Made by a program: the position numbers and the translations under genes. The notes below the pieces were generated by a model that saw nothing but the letters and a program-made list of their open reading frames with translations, ran no database searches and had not been told where the DNA came from. A DNA stretch of 31,551 nucleotides from Streptomyces sp. NRRL S-31 (lineage in GTDB: Bacteria > Actinomycetota > Actinomycetes > Streptomycetales > Streptomycetaceae), in contig NZ_JOCB01000099.1 of NCBI RefSeq assembly GCF_000718775.1, forward strand, positions 1 through 31,551, given 5' to 3'. Below, piece by piece: positions 24,116-31,111 of this stretch; position 1 is the stretch's first letter; each line of letters starts with the position of its first letter.

Positions 24116-25903
24116 GTGAACGACCGATACGACGCGGGGTACGGAGACGGTCCGTACGAACTCGCCGGCTACGACGAGTACGGCCGGCCCGTGTACCAGC
24201 AGGTACCGGCCGGGCAGCCTTTCCAGGCGCAGCAGGACCCACAGGCTCACCAGGCCCAGGCCACGGCCTACGACCCGTACGCCCAGCAGCAGGGGTACGG
24301 CTACGACCCCTACGCCACCGGCCAGCAGCCGCCGGCGTCCGGCTACGACCCGGTCCCGCAGCAGTCCGGCTACGACTCGGGGCAGCACTCCGGCCACGGC
24401 CCGGGCCCGCAGCCGGGCGCCTACGACCCCTACGGCTCCCAGGTCCCGTACGACCCGTACGCCACCGGTACCCAGGGCACCACGGGCCACGACCCCTACG
24501 GGCAGGCCGCGACAACCGGCCGGCAGCCCCGGGCCGCCGAGCAGACCGCCTACATCCCGCAGCAGGCCGGTCCCGCGGAGGACCGGCACACCGCCGGGGA
24601 GACCGACCCGGCGCCGCCGGAACCGGACTACCGCACCGAGCAGTTCGCCTTCGTGGAGGAGCCGGACGGCGACTCCGAGGACGTCATCGACTGGATGAAG
24701 TTCACGGAGAACCGCACCGAGCGGCGCGAGGAGGCCCGCCGCCGCGCCCGCAGCCGGCTGATCGCCCTGCTCGTGGTCCTCGCCCTCGTCGCGGTCGCCG
24801 GCGTCGGCTACCTCTGGTACGCCGGGAAGCTGCCCGGCCTGTCCTCCTCCGACGGCAAGGACGGCACCACCACGCCGGCCGCCGCCCAGAAGCGCGACGT
24901 GCTCGTCGTCCACCTGCACAACACCGCCCAGGGCGGCACCAGCACGGCGCTGCTGGTCGACAACACCACCACCAAGCAGGGCACCACCGTCCTGCTGCCC
25001 AACTCCCTGGCCCTGACCGGGGACGACGGCAGCACCACGACCCTCGCCAAGTCCGTGGACGACGACGGCACCTCCGGCACCCGCGACCAGCTCGACACGG
25101 TCCTCGGCACCGACATCCAGGGCACCTGGCGCCTCGACACCCCCTACCTCCAGAACCTCGTCGACCTCGTCGGCAACATCGAGATCGACACCGACACCGA
25201 CGTGCCCGACCCGGACACCAAGAAGAAGGGCGCCGCGCCGCTCGTCCACCGGGGCCGGGGCCAGACCCTCAGCGGCAGGATGGCCGTCGCCTACGCCACC
25301 TACCGCGCCGCCGGGGAGTCCCCGAACGCCCAGCTGGAGCGGTTCGGCCAGGTCATGCAGGGCGTGCTGCGCAAGGTGTCCTCGGAGCCGTCGTCGGCCA
25401 CCACCACCGTGCAGACGCTCGCGCAGATCCTGGACCCGCCGCTCACCGACAAGGACCTCGGCTCCTTCCTCGCCCGGCTCGCCGACCTCGCCAAGAACGG
25501 CGCCTACAAGACCGCCCTGCTGCCCGTGGGGGCCGACGGCACGCTCAGCGCGCAGACCGGCGACAGCGTGGTCAAGGACATCCTCGGCGGCACCGCCAAG
25601 AGCCCCGACGCGGGCTCCGCGGTCCGGGTCTCCGTCCGGAACGCCACCGGGGTGAAGGACGACCTGGAGAAGGCCCGCGTCGTGCTCCTCAACGGCGGCT
25701 TCACCTTCCTGGAGGGCGGCAGCGCCGCCGGCACCGAGGCCACCTCCGAGGTGGTCTACGCGGACGCCGCCGACAAGGCGAACGCCACCGAGGTCGCCAA
25801 GACCCTCGGTCTGCCGGCCGGCTCCGTGACCAAGGGCAGCGTCTCCTCCGGCGCCGACGTCTCGGTGGTCCTGGGCGGCGACTACGCGCCGTCCGCGTCC
25901 TGA
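24116..25903 (+). CDS. LCP (LytR-CpsA-Psr)-like membrane protein with LytR_C domain and degenerate active site
   Basis: 595 residues. A Tyr/Gln/Pro-rich N-terminal region with repeated YDPYA-type units (1-150) is followed by the juxtamembrane segment DVIDWMKFTENRTERREEARR, one TM (about 215-237), an LCP-like domain (about 257-420) and a C-terminal LytR_C domain (about 505-592). LCP enzymes attach teichoic acids or other polymers to peptidoglycan. Here the usual Arg/Asp-containing RSDTxML is replaced by GTSTALL (274-280), the SIPRD-type motif by LLPNSL (293-298), and the later RxR...RxxRQ pattern is incomplete. It may therefore be catalytically inactive. GTG 24116 has GAGAGGGG upstream. It lies between nadD and rsfS. 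Confidence 0.8.
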   Translation: MNDRYDAGYGDGPYELAGYDEYGRPVYQQVPAGQPFQAQQDPQAHQAQATAYDPYAQQQGYGYDPYATGQQPPASGYDPVPQQSGYDSGQHSGHGPGPQPGAYDPYGSQVPYDPYATGTQGTTGHDPYGQAATTGRQPRAAEQTAYIPQQAGPAEDRHTAGETDPAPPEPDYRTEQFAFVEEPDGDSEDVIDWMKFTENRTERREEARRRARSRLIALLVVLALVAVAGVGYLWYAGKLPGLSSSDGKDGTTTPAAAQKRDVLVVHLHNTAQGGTSTALLVDNTTTKQGTTVLLPNSLALTGDDGSTTTLAKSVDDDGTSGTRDQLDTVLGTDIQGTWRLDTPYLQNLVDLVGNIEIDTDTDVPDPDTKKKGAAPLVHRGRGQTLSGRMAVAYATYRAAGESPNAQLERFGQVMQGVLRKVSSEPSSATTTVQTLAQILDPPLTDKDLGSFLARLADLAKNGAYKTALLPVGADGTLSAQTGDSVVKDILGGTAKSPDAGSAVRVSVRNATGVKDDLEKARVVLLNGGFTFLEGGSAAGTEATSEVVYADAADKANATEVAKTLGLPAGSVTKGSVSSGADVSVVLGGDYAPSAS

Positions 25904-25905
25904 CA

Positions 25906-25976
25906 CCGGGCCGCCCCGGGCCGGGGCGGCCCGGGGCGCACCCCACGTGCCCGCCGTAATCGCGTGGGGTGCGCCC
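25906..25976 (+). terminator. Double hairpin terminator between the LCP-like gene and rsfS
   Basis: The first stem is 12 bp (25906-25917 with 25923-25934) and the second is 14 bp (25934-25947 with 25963-25976). Both are perfect. The pair lies immediately after the LCP stop and 53 bp before rsfS, so rsfS is either read through or has its own promoter. Confidence 0.75.
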
Positions 25977-25993
25977 GGTGGTCCGTGAGACCC

Positions 25994-26003
25994 TTGACGT
26001 CAA
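25994..26003 (+). promoter_or_regulatory. Palindrome TTGACGTCAA upstream of rsfS
   Basis: A perfect 10-bp palindrome 25 bp before the GTG of rsfS. It contains a TTGACG that could serve as a -35 box, although no good -10 follows at the usual distance. It is a candidate operator. Confidence 0.3.
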
Positions 26004-26028
26004 CAGACCGCCGACGGAAAGCCATGTA

Positions 26029-26472
26029 GTGACCGCCACCGACCGTTCCCTTGAGCTCATCCACACCGCCGCCCAGGCAGCGGCCGACAAGCTCGCCCAC
26101 GACGTCATCGCCTACGACGTGAGCGACGTCCTGTCGATCACGGACGCCTTCCTGCTCGCCTCCGCCCCGAACGACCGCCAGGTCAAGGCCATCGTCGACG
26201 AGATCGAGGAGCGCCTGCTGAAGGAGCGCGGCGCCAAGCCGGTCCGCCGCGAGGGCGACCGCGAGGCCCGCTGGATCCTGCTCGACTACGTCGACATCGT
26301 CGTCCACGTCCAGCACAGCGAGGAGCGCGTCTTCTACGCCCTGGAGCGGCTGTGGAAGGACTGCCCCGAGCTGGAGCTGCCCGCCGACGCCAAGGCCACC
26401 CGCGGCAAGGCCGAGGAGCACGCCAGGCTCCAGGCCGCGGAGGCCGACCAGGAGCCGGGCGGAGAGTGGTGA
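26029..26472 (+). CDS. rsfS: Ribosome silencing factor RsfS
   Basis: 147 residues. RsfS binds L14 and blocks subunit joining when nutrients are short. The Iojap/RsfS fold is seen in AYDVSDVLSITDAFLLASA, NDRQVKAIVDEIEERL and REGDREARWILLDYVDIVVHV, with the FYALERLW end of the core. The C-terminal ~30 residues are a charged extension. GTG 26029 is preceded by GGAAAG (26016-26021). The stop overlaps the next start (TGATG), so the two are translationally coupled. nadD and rsfS are neighbours in many bacteria, here with the LCP-like gene inserted. Confidence 0.94.
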   Translation: MTATDRSLELIHTAAQAAADKLAHDVIAYDVSDVLSITDAFLLASAPNDRQVKAIVDEIEERLLKERGAKPVRREGDREARWILLDYVDIVVHVQHSEERVFYALERLWKDCPELELPADAKATRGKAEEHARLQAAEADQEPGGEW

Positions 26473-27140
26473 TGAGCGCCACCGGTGAGGTGTCCGACCG
26501 CACGGGCCGGGGCCGCCGCGTCATCCTGTGGCGGCACGGCCAGACCTCGTGGAACGTCGAGCGGCGCTTCCAGGGCACCACGGACGTCGAGCTGACCGAG
26601 ACCGGTGTCGGCCAGGCCCGCCGTGCCGCCCGGCTGCTCGCCTCCCTGCGGCCGGACGCGATCGTCTCCTCGGACCTCCGGCGGGCCGCGCACACGGCCG
26701 CCGAGCTGGCCGCGCTCACCGGCCTCGACGTCACCCGCGACGAGGGCCTGCGCGAGACGTACGCGGGCGTCTGGCAGGGGCTCACGCACGAGGAGATCAT
26801 CGCCCGCCACGGCGAGGAGTACGCCGCCTGGAAACGCGGTGAGGCGGTCCGCCGCGGCGGTGGCGAACTGGAGACCGAGGTCGCCGACCGCGCCGCCCCC
26901 GTCGTGCTGCGGCACGTCGAGAAGCTGCCCGTGGACGGCACTCTCGTCGTCGTCAGCCACGGCGGCACGATCCGCACCACCATCGGCCGGCTGCTCGGCC
27001 TGGAGGCCCGGCACTGGGAGAGCCTCGGCGGCCTGTCCAACTGCTGCTGGTCCGTGCTCGGCGAGGGCGCCCGCGGCTGGCGCCTGCTGGAGCACAACGC
27101 GGGCACCCTCCCGGAGCCCGTCCTCGGCGACGACGACTGA
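26472..27140 (+). CDS. Histidine phosphatase (phosphoglycerate mutase-like)
   Basis: 222 residues. The catalytic RHG motif is LWRHGQTSWN with H22. The second half shows LRETYAGVWQGLTHEEI, with the acidic residue of the active site, and VVVSHGGTIRT, with the second His. Family members are small phosphatases; possible substrates in actinobacteria include glucosyl-3-phosphoglycerate or alpha-ribazole phosphate, which the sequence alone does not decide. The start codon overlaps the rsfS stop by one base. Expression with rsfS is very likely. Confidence 0.88.
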   Translation: MSATGEVSDRTGRGRRVILWRHGQTSWNVERRFQGTTDVELTETGVGQARRAARLLASLRPDAIVSSDLRRAAHTAAELAALTGLDVTRDEGLRETYAGVWQGLTHEEIIARHGEEYAAWKRGEAVRRGGGELETEVADRAAPVVLRHVEKLPVDGTLVVVSHGGTIRTTIGRLLGLEARHWESLGGLSNCCWSVLGEGARGWRLLEHNAGTLPEPVLGDDD

Positions 27141-27192
27141 CCCGCCCGCGGGCCCCCGGACCCCGGATTTCACTTTCCGGCAGGTCACAGGC

Positions 27193-27198
27193 TAAAGT
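27193..27198 (+). promoter_or_regulatory. Candidate -10 box of the first tRNA-Ala gene
   Basis: TAAAGT lies 61 bp before the tRNA. The -35 is unclear (TTCACT with 18 bp, or TTTCAC with 19 bp). The leader contains a CGCCCCG/CGGGGCG hairpin (27209-27215 with 27221-27227), possibly a processing element. Confidence 0.4.
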
Positions 27199-27259
27199 TC
27201 TTCTTGTTCGCCCCGCCGAGCGGGGCGAGAAACCATACGGCCCGGCCGTGTGGGAGCCC

Positions 27260-27332
27260 GGGGCTATAGCTCAGTTGGTAGAGCGCCTGCATGGCATGCA
27301 GGAGGTCAGGAGTTCAATTCTCCTTAGCTCCA
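27260..27332 (+). tRNA. tRNA-Ala (anticodon GGC), first copy
   Basis: A 73-nt cloverleaf. The acceptor stem GGGGCTA pairs with TAGCTCC and contains the G3:U70 pair that marks alanine tRNAs; the discriminator base is A. The anticodon stem CCTGC/GCAGG carries loop ATGGCAT, giving GGC (27293-27295). The T arm contains GTTCAATTC. CCA is not encoded. The same 73 nt occur again at 29301. Confidence 0.97.
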
Positions 27333-27369
27333 CTGATCGACACTCTGTCGAGTGGTCAAGATCGGTGAT

Positions 27370-27401
27370 GAAGATCCCGTCCCTCAGGGGGCGGGATCTT
27401 C
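27370..27401 (+). terminator. Terminator of the first tRNA-Ala gene
   Basis: GAAGATCCCG (27370-27379) pairs perfectly with CGGGATCTTC (27392-27401), with a CCC/GGG pairing inside. It lies 37 bp after the tRNA. Confidence 0.8.
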
Positions 27402-27407
27402 TGCGTT

Positions 27408-27490
27408 GTGCCGACCGGCCCGCGCCGTGCCGACCGGCTTGAGTCGTCCGGGCCCCGCGGCCATACACCTCCGCGGGGCCGTGTCCGGAC
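27408..27490 (+). repeat. Direct and inverted repeats in the spacer before the zinc-ribbon genes
   Basis: GTGCCGACCGGC occurs twice (27408-27419 and 27427-27438). GGCCCCGCGG (27451-27460) pairs with CCGCGGGGCC (27471-27480), extended by GTCCG/CGGAC outside (27446-27450 with 27486-27490). The hairpin may terminate or insulate transcription. No gene is seen in 27402-27579. Confidence 0.6.
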
Positions 27491-27506
27491 TGGTACTGAG
27501 GCGTCG

Positions 27507-27536
27507 CTGACCGTATTGGTCCGGTCGTGGCAGAAT
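27507..27536 (+). promoter_or_regulatory. Candidate promoter of the zinc-ribbon gene pair
   Basis: CTGACC (27507-27512), 18 bp, CAGAAT (27531-27536), about 45 bp before the ATG at 27580. The -10 departs from TANNNT in its first base. Confidence 0.35.
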
Positions 27537-27579
27537 CAAACGGCCGGAAGGGGACGCGGCCCGACGGGAGGGAGTAGCG

Positions 27580-27753
27580 ATGCCTGCGAGCATCCTCGAG
27601 GAGGGCTGCCACCTCCTCGAAGCGGCGTTGATACGGGACTCGACCACCCGGCTGAGCTGCCCTTCCTGCGGTTCCGCGCATGTGGCCCAAGTGCTCGGCG
27701 ACAACGGCGGAATCTCCTACGTGTGCACGGCCTGCGGCCACAGCTGGAGCTGA
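27580..27753 (+). CDS. Small zinc-ribbon protein (57 residues)
   Basis: ATG 27580 follows GGGAGGGAG. The product starts MPASILEEGCHLLEAALI and has CPSC (27-30) and CTAC (49-52), two CxxC knuckles 18 residues apart, which should bind one zinc. It ends with GHSWS, as in many TFIIS-like ribbons. The stop is three bases before the next start, so the two zinc proteins are probably translated together. Specific role unknown. Confidence 0.75.
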   Translation: MPASILEEGCHLLEAALIRDSTTRLSCPSCGSAHVAQVLGDNGGISYVCTACGHSWS

Positions 27754-27756
27754 TCG

Positions 27757-27990
27757 ATGGGTGCACACAGGCGGAAGTGCGACTGGTGCGGGAGCGGAAC
27801 CCCGATCGTCCGCGACATGGAGCCGATCAACTCCGAGTACCAGTACTGGTGCGAGGAGTGCGCGCGGGCGCTGATCATAAAAGGCGACCCGATCGAGACG
27901 TACCGGGAGCTGGAGGGCGAGCCGATCTACGGCCGGCTCCTGGAGGAGCACTGCACGCTCAAGCGGTTCTACCAGTTCGTCACGGCCTGA
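27757..27990 (+). CDS. Small CxxC zinc-binding protein (77 residues), function unknown
   Basis: Begins MGAHRRKCDWCGSGTPIV. The pairs C8/C11 and C32/C35 (CDWC and CEEC) should bind a zinc. The second half is helical and acidic (PIETYRELEGEPIYGRLLEEHC). ATG 27757 is three bases after the stop of the previous zinc-ribbon gene, with TGGAG inside that gene as ribosome site. Its last 11 bp overlap the convergent glycosyltransferase gene. No function recognised. Confidence 0.72.
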   Translation: MGAHRRKCDWCGSGTPIVRDMEPINSEYQYWCEECARALIIKGDPIETYRELEGEPIYGRLLEEHCTLKRFYQFVTA

Positions 27991-29197
27991 AGCGGACCTC
28001 GCCGGGCCCCGGCGCCGGGTTCCGGGCCAGTGCGAGGAAGAGCGCGCCGGTCCCGGCGTAACCGGCCGAGAGCAGGAAATCCACGGCACCCAGGCGGAGT
28101 TCGGGCCGGCTGGTGCCGTGCGGCACCCACCACGGGACGTACGAGCAGAAGACCAGCAGGGTGCCCAGCGCCGCCGCCCGGTGCCCGCGTGTCCACAGCA
28201 GCGCCACCAGCGGCACGCACCACACCCAGTGGTGGGTCCAGGACACCGGGCTGATCAGCAGGGCGGTGACCGCGCAGGCGCACACCGCCCAGGCCCGCCG
28301 CCCCCGCAACTGCGCCCGTACCGCCACCGCGAGACCCGCCACGGTCACCACGGCCGCGCCCGCCGCCCAGGGCAGTCCCGGGTCGGGCGTGTGCAGGAGG
28401 CGGGCCAGGACGCCGCGCAGGGCCTGGTTGCCGGTGTCCTCGGAGTGCCCCACCCGGCTCGCGCGGAACAGGGCGCCCGTCCAGAACCGCCGGGAGTCGT
28501 ACGGCAGGACGGCCGCCGCCAGCAGCGCCGCCCCGGCGAACGTGACGGCCGCCCCGCGCGCGTGCCGCAGCCACGGCTGTCCGCGCCCGCCCCCCAGGCG
28601 GTCCACGAGGCCCGCGGCGAGCAGGAACACCGCGAACAGCGCGGGCGTCAGCTTGACGGCCGAGGCCAGCCCGATCCCCACCCCACTCCAGCGGTCGTAC
28701 CCGCCGGCCGGGCGGCGGGTCAGGTCCCACAGCACCAGGACGGCCAGCAGCAGGTTGATCTGGCCGTAGCGCAGGGTCGTCCACACCGGCTCGCACCACA
28801 CGGCCGCCGCCGCGATCCACCAGGCGGTCTCCCCGCGCGCGTGGCCGACGAGTCTCAGCGACAGCCGCACGAACACCACCAGGAGCGCGAGGTTGCCGGC
28901 CGTCACCAGCGCGCGCAGCGGCGCGGTGTCCAGCAGCGGCAGCGGGGTGAAGAGCAGCGCCGCGAACGGCGGGTAGGTGGTGGGCAGGTGTGCGGTGGTC
29001 GCCCGCAGCGCGTACAGGTCGTCACCGGCGAGCACGGCGGCGCCCTCGGCCCGGTACACCATCAGATCGATCATCGACACGTGCGCGGCCCGCTGCGCGG
29101 CCCACAGCGCCGCGAAGGACACCAGGCACACGCCCGGCGCGACCAGGGCCCGGCGGTGGCGTGCGGACGGCGTGATCACGGTCATGAAAGGCGACAT
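27980..29197 (-). CDS. GT87-type polyprenyl-phosphate-dependent mannosyltransferase, multi-pass membrane protein
   Basis: 405 residues with about nine or ten predicted TM segments. The first outer loop has MIDLMVYRAEGAAVLAGDDLYA, whose Asp fits the catalytic aspartate of GT-C enzymes. TYPPFAALLF, RYGQINLLLAVLVL, VKLTPALFAV and ISPVSWTHHWVW follow the plan of GT87 alpha-(1->2) mannosyltransferases, which use polyprenyl-phosphate mannose to build lipid-linked or wall glycans in actinobacteria. ATG 29197 and ATG 29185 are both possible; neither has a clear ribosome site, and a TACGAC box five bases before the first suggests a leaderless mRNA. It overlaps the 3' end of the convergent zinc-binding gene. 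Confidence 0.8.
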   Translation of the reverse strand: MSPFMTVITPSARHRRALVAPGVCLVSFAALWAAQRAAHVSMIDLMVYRAEGAAVLAGDDLYALRATTAHLPTTYPPFAALLFTPLPLLDTAPLRALVTAGNLALLVVFVRLSLRLVGHARGETAWWIAAAAVWCEPVWTTLRYGQINLLLAVLVLWDLTRRPAGGYDRWSGVGIGLASAVKLTPALFAVFLLAAGLVDRLGGGRGQPWLRHARGAAVTFAGAALLAAAVLPYDSRRFWTGALFRASRVGHSEDTGNQALRGVLARLLHTPDPGLPWAAGAAVVTVAGLAVAVRAQLRGRRAWAVCACAVTALLISPVSWTHHWVWCVPLVALLWTRGHRAAALGTLLVFCSYVPWWVPHGTSRPELRLGAVDFLLSAGYAGTGALFLALARNPAPGPGEVRFRP

Positions 29198-29230
29198 TAG
29201 CGGTCGTACCGGAGCCGAGCCGGAATCGAT

Positions 29231-29259
29231 TTGGTGCTGGCCCCACGGGCCTGTAATGT
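29231..29259 (+). promoter_or_regulatory. Promoter of the second tRNA-Ala gene
   Basis: TTGGTG (29231-29236), 17 bp, TAATGT (29254-29259), placing transcription start about 35 nt before the tRNA. It is the clearest primary sigma promoter in this part of the window. Confidence 0.7.
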
Positions 29260-29300
29260 TTACGACGTCGCCGGGGGAACCGGGCGAAACAACAGAACAA

Positions 29301-29373
29301 GGGGCTATAGCTCAGTTGGTAGAGCGCCTGCATGGCATGCAGGAGGTCAGGAGTTCAATTCTCCTTAGCTCCA
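29301..29373 (+). tRNA. tRNA-Ala (anticodon GGC), second copy
   Basis: Identical over all 73 nt to the copy at 27260, with the G3:U70 pair, anticodon GGC at 29334-29336 and no encoded CCA. Flanking sequences differ, so each copy has its own promoter and terminator. Confidence 0.97.
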
Positions 29374-29380
29374 CAGAAGT

Positions 29381-29416
29381 CGAAGGCGGATCATCCCGGT
29401 GGATGGTCTGCCTTCG
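29381..29416 (+). terminator. Terminator of the second tRNA-Ala gene
   Basis: CGAAGGCGGA (29381-29390) pairs with TCTGCCTTCG (29407-29416; one wobble), with CATCC/GGATG inside. It starts eight bases after the tRNA. Confidence 0.75.
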
Positions 29417-29451
29417 GCGTGTTGTGGGGAAAGCGGAGCGCCGGTGGGGCG

Positions 29452-29496
29452 CGCGGAGGGACGGGCCGCCCGGCCGGGATCACCCGCCCCTCCGCG
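29452..29496 (-). terminator. Terminator of the NuoF-like gene (minus strand)
   Basis: CGCGGAGGG (29452-29460) pairs with CCCTCCGCG (29488-29496), with CGGG/CCCG continuing the stem after one mismatch. It lies directly downstream of the minus-strand stop at 29501. Confidence 0.6.
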
Positions 29497-29500
29497 TGGT

Positions 29501-31111
29501 TCAGCGGCCCAGGGCGCGCCGGCCCCGCCCCGGGGAGAGGACCGGCAGATTCCGCGACGGCGCTTGCCCGCGCGCGTCCTCCTCGATGCGCAGGGCGAGT
29601 GCCGGGCAGCGGCGCACCGCGCGCAGCGCCTTCGCCTCCGCGTAGCGCGGCACCTGTGCCTGGGCGACGGTCGGGAAGCCGTCGGCGCCCAGCTCGAACA
29701 CCTCCGGAAGGATGTCCGCGCACAGCCCGTGGCCCCGGCAGAGCGTCCAGTCGACGAGGATCCTCCGACGGCTGGCGCCGGCCTCCTCGGGCGTGCTGCC
29801 GCCCGGGACGCCCGTGGCGGTCCCGCCTCCCTCGAAGAGCGGCAGAACGCCCCGCACGGGCCGTCCGCAGCCGTTGCCCAGGACGTGCGCGGCCAGGTCG
29901 TCGGTGAACGCCTTGACGGTCGACTCCAGGAACATCGCCGAGCCGTCCGGGTGCGAACACGCCCCGCGCCGCTTGACGTTCCTCGCGACCTGCTTCAGTG
30001 CCTCCAGGGCGGCCGGCCCGCCGCCCTGGAGGACGTCCTCCAGCCCGCGCGCGGCGGCGGGCAGTCCCAGGTAGCAGGGCCCGCACTGGCCGGCGCTCTC
30101 CTGGGCCAGCCACTGCGCCACCCGCAGCGACTCGCCCAGCGGGCACGTCTCCTGGCCGATCGGCAGGATCGCGCCGGCGCCCAGCGAACCGCCGACCGCG
30201 TCCAGCGAGTTGCGGGAGACGACCGCCTCGTCCACGGTCGCCGCGTCGATCCACTTGCCGTGGTAGCCGCCGGTCAGCACGCCCTGCGGCACCGGCGGGG
30301 CACCGGCCAGCTGGAGCACGTAGCGCAGCGGCACGCCCGTGGGGACCTCGATCACCATGGGGCGGGCGACCGCGCCGGACACGGTGAGCAGCACGGTGCC
30401 CGGCTCGTCGTACAGGCCCGTGTTGCCGTAGCGCTCGGGGCCGATCCGGGCGGCGACGGCGAGCTGTGCGAACGTCTCCGCGTTCGACAGCAGCGTGGGC
30501 GCGCCGCCGACACCGCTCCGGGAGGCGCTGATCTTGCGGCCGGGCGGGATCGCCGGGCCGCCGTCGATCGAGCGGATCAGCGAGGCGGCGGCACCGGTGA
30601 CCATCCGCACCGGATTGCGCTGCACCCACGCGCGCAGTGCCGCTCTGCGGCTGTTGCCCAGACCGCGTTCGGCGAGCGCGGCCTCCATGGAGCGCTGGGT
30701 GGACTCCCGGGTGACGCCGATGACGAGCGTGCGCGCGCCGAGCGCCTCGGCGCACAGCAGCGCGCCGTCCAGGATGAGGTGCGGGGCGCGGTTGATCAGC
30801 ACCGTGTCCTTGCGGCAGGCCGGTTCGTCCTCGCTGCCGTTGACCACGACGACCGGCCGCACCCCGCGCTTGATCGCCGACTCGGCGACCGAGCGCAGCT
30901 TCTTGTGGAAGGGGAAGCCGGCGCCGCCGCGGCCCCTGAGGTTGACGCGTTCGGAGAGCTGGGCGAGTTGTTCGCCGCCCAGCGGGTCGAGTGGTCCGTG
31001 CACCTTCAGGTGCAGCGGCAGGTCGAGCCGCTCCACAAGGTCGAAACCCGACGTGAGCTGGGGAAGTCCGACCACGCGTACTTCGGGGACGTCGGGCAGG
31101 GCCTCGTTCAC
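29501..31111 (-). CDS. NuoF-like flavo-iron-sulfur protein fused to a [3Fe-4S] ferredoxin
   Basis: 536 residues. Residues 1-410 follow the 51-kDa subunit of complex I: RGRGGAGFP (59-67, FMN loop), NGSEDEPACRKD (91-102), PTLLSNAETFAQL and an ESAGQCGPC block (338-346). Ligands differ: the first Cys of the cluster motif is A340, leaving C343, C346 and C385, and the nucleotide-binding GEET block is GAAAS (173-177). Residues 452-512 form a ferredoxin with CRGHGLC (C458, C464) and RCP (C502), the CxxHxxC...CP pattern of P450-type [3Fe-4S] ferredoxins. It is therefore probably not a complex I subunit but an electron-transfer protein of unknown donor. The GTG at 31111 has GGAGG (31118-31122) and overlaps the upstream stop (GTGA). 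Confidence 0.85.
   Translation of the reverse strand: MNEALPDVPEVRVVGLPQLTSGFDLVERLDLPLHLKVHGPLDPLGGEQLAQLSERVNLRGRGGAGFPFHKKLRSVAESAIKRGVRPVVVVNGSEDEPACRKDTVLINRAPHLILDGALLCAEALGARTLVIGVTRESTQRSMEAALAERGLGNSRRAALRAWVQRNPVRMVTGAAASLIRSIDGGPAIPPGRKISASRSGVGGAPTLLSNAETFAQLAVAARIGPERYGNTGLYDEPGTVLLTVSGAVARPMVIEVPTGVPLRYVLQLAGAPPVPQGVLTGGYHGKWIDAATVDEAVVSRNSLDAVGGSLGAGAILPIGQETCPLGESLRVAQWLAQESAGQCGPCYLGLPAAARGLEDVLQGGGPAALEALKQVARNVKRRGACSHPDGSAMFLESTVKAFTDDLAAHVLGNGCGRPVRGVLPLFEGGGTATGVPGGSTPEEAGASRRRILVDWTLCRGHGLCADILPEVFELGADGFPTVAQAQVPRYAEAKALRAVRRCPALALRIEEDARGQAPSRNLPVLSPGRGRRALGR

Noticed and set aside
27248..27442. Open frame covering the first tRNA-Ala
   Set aside because: Its translation is simply the tRNA sequence and flanks; the same false peptide appears at the second tRNA copy.
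29501..31111. Annotation as complex I subunit NuoF
   Set aside because: No other nuo genes are seen, cluster and nucleotide ligands are altered, and a ferredoxin domain is fused.
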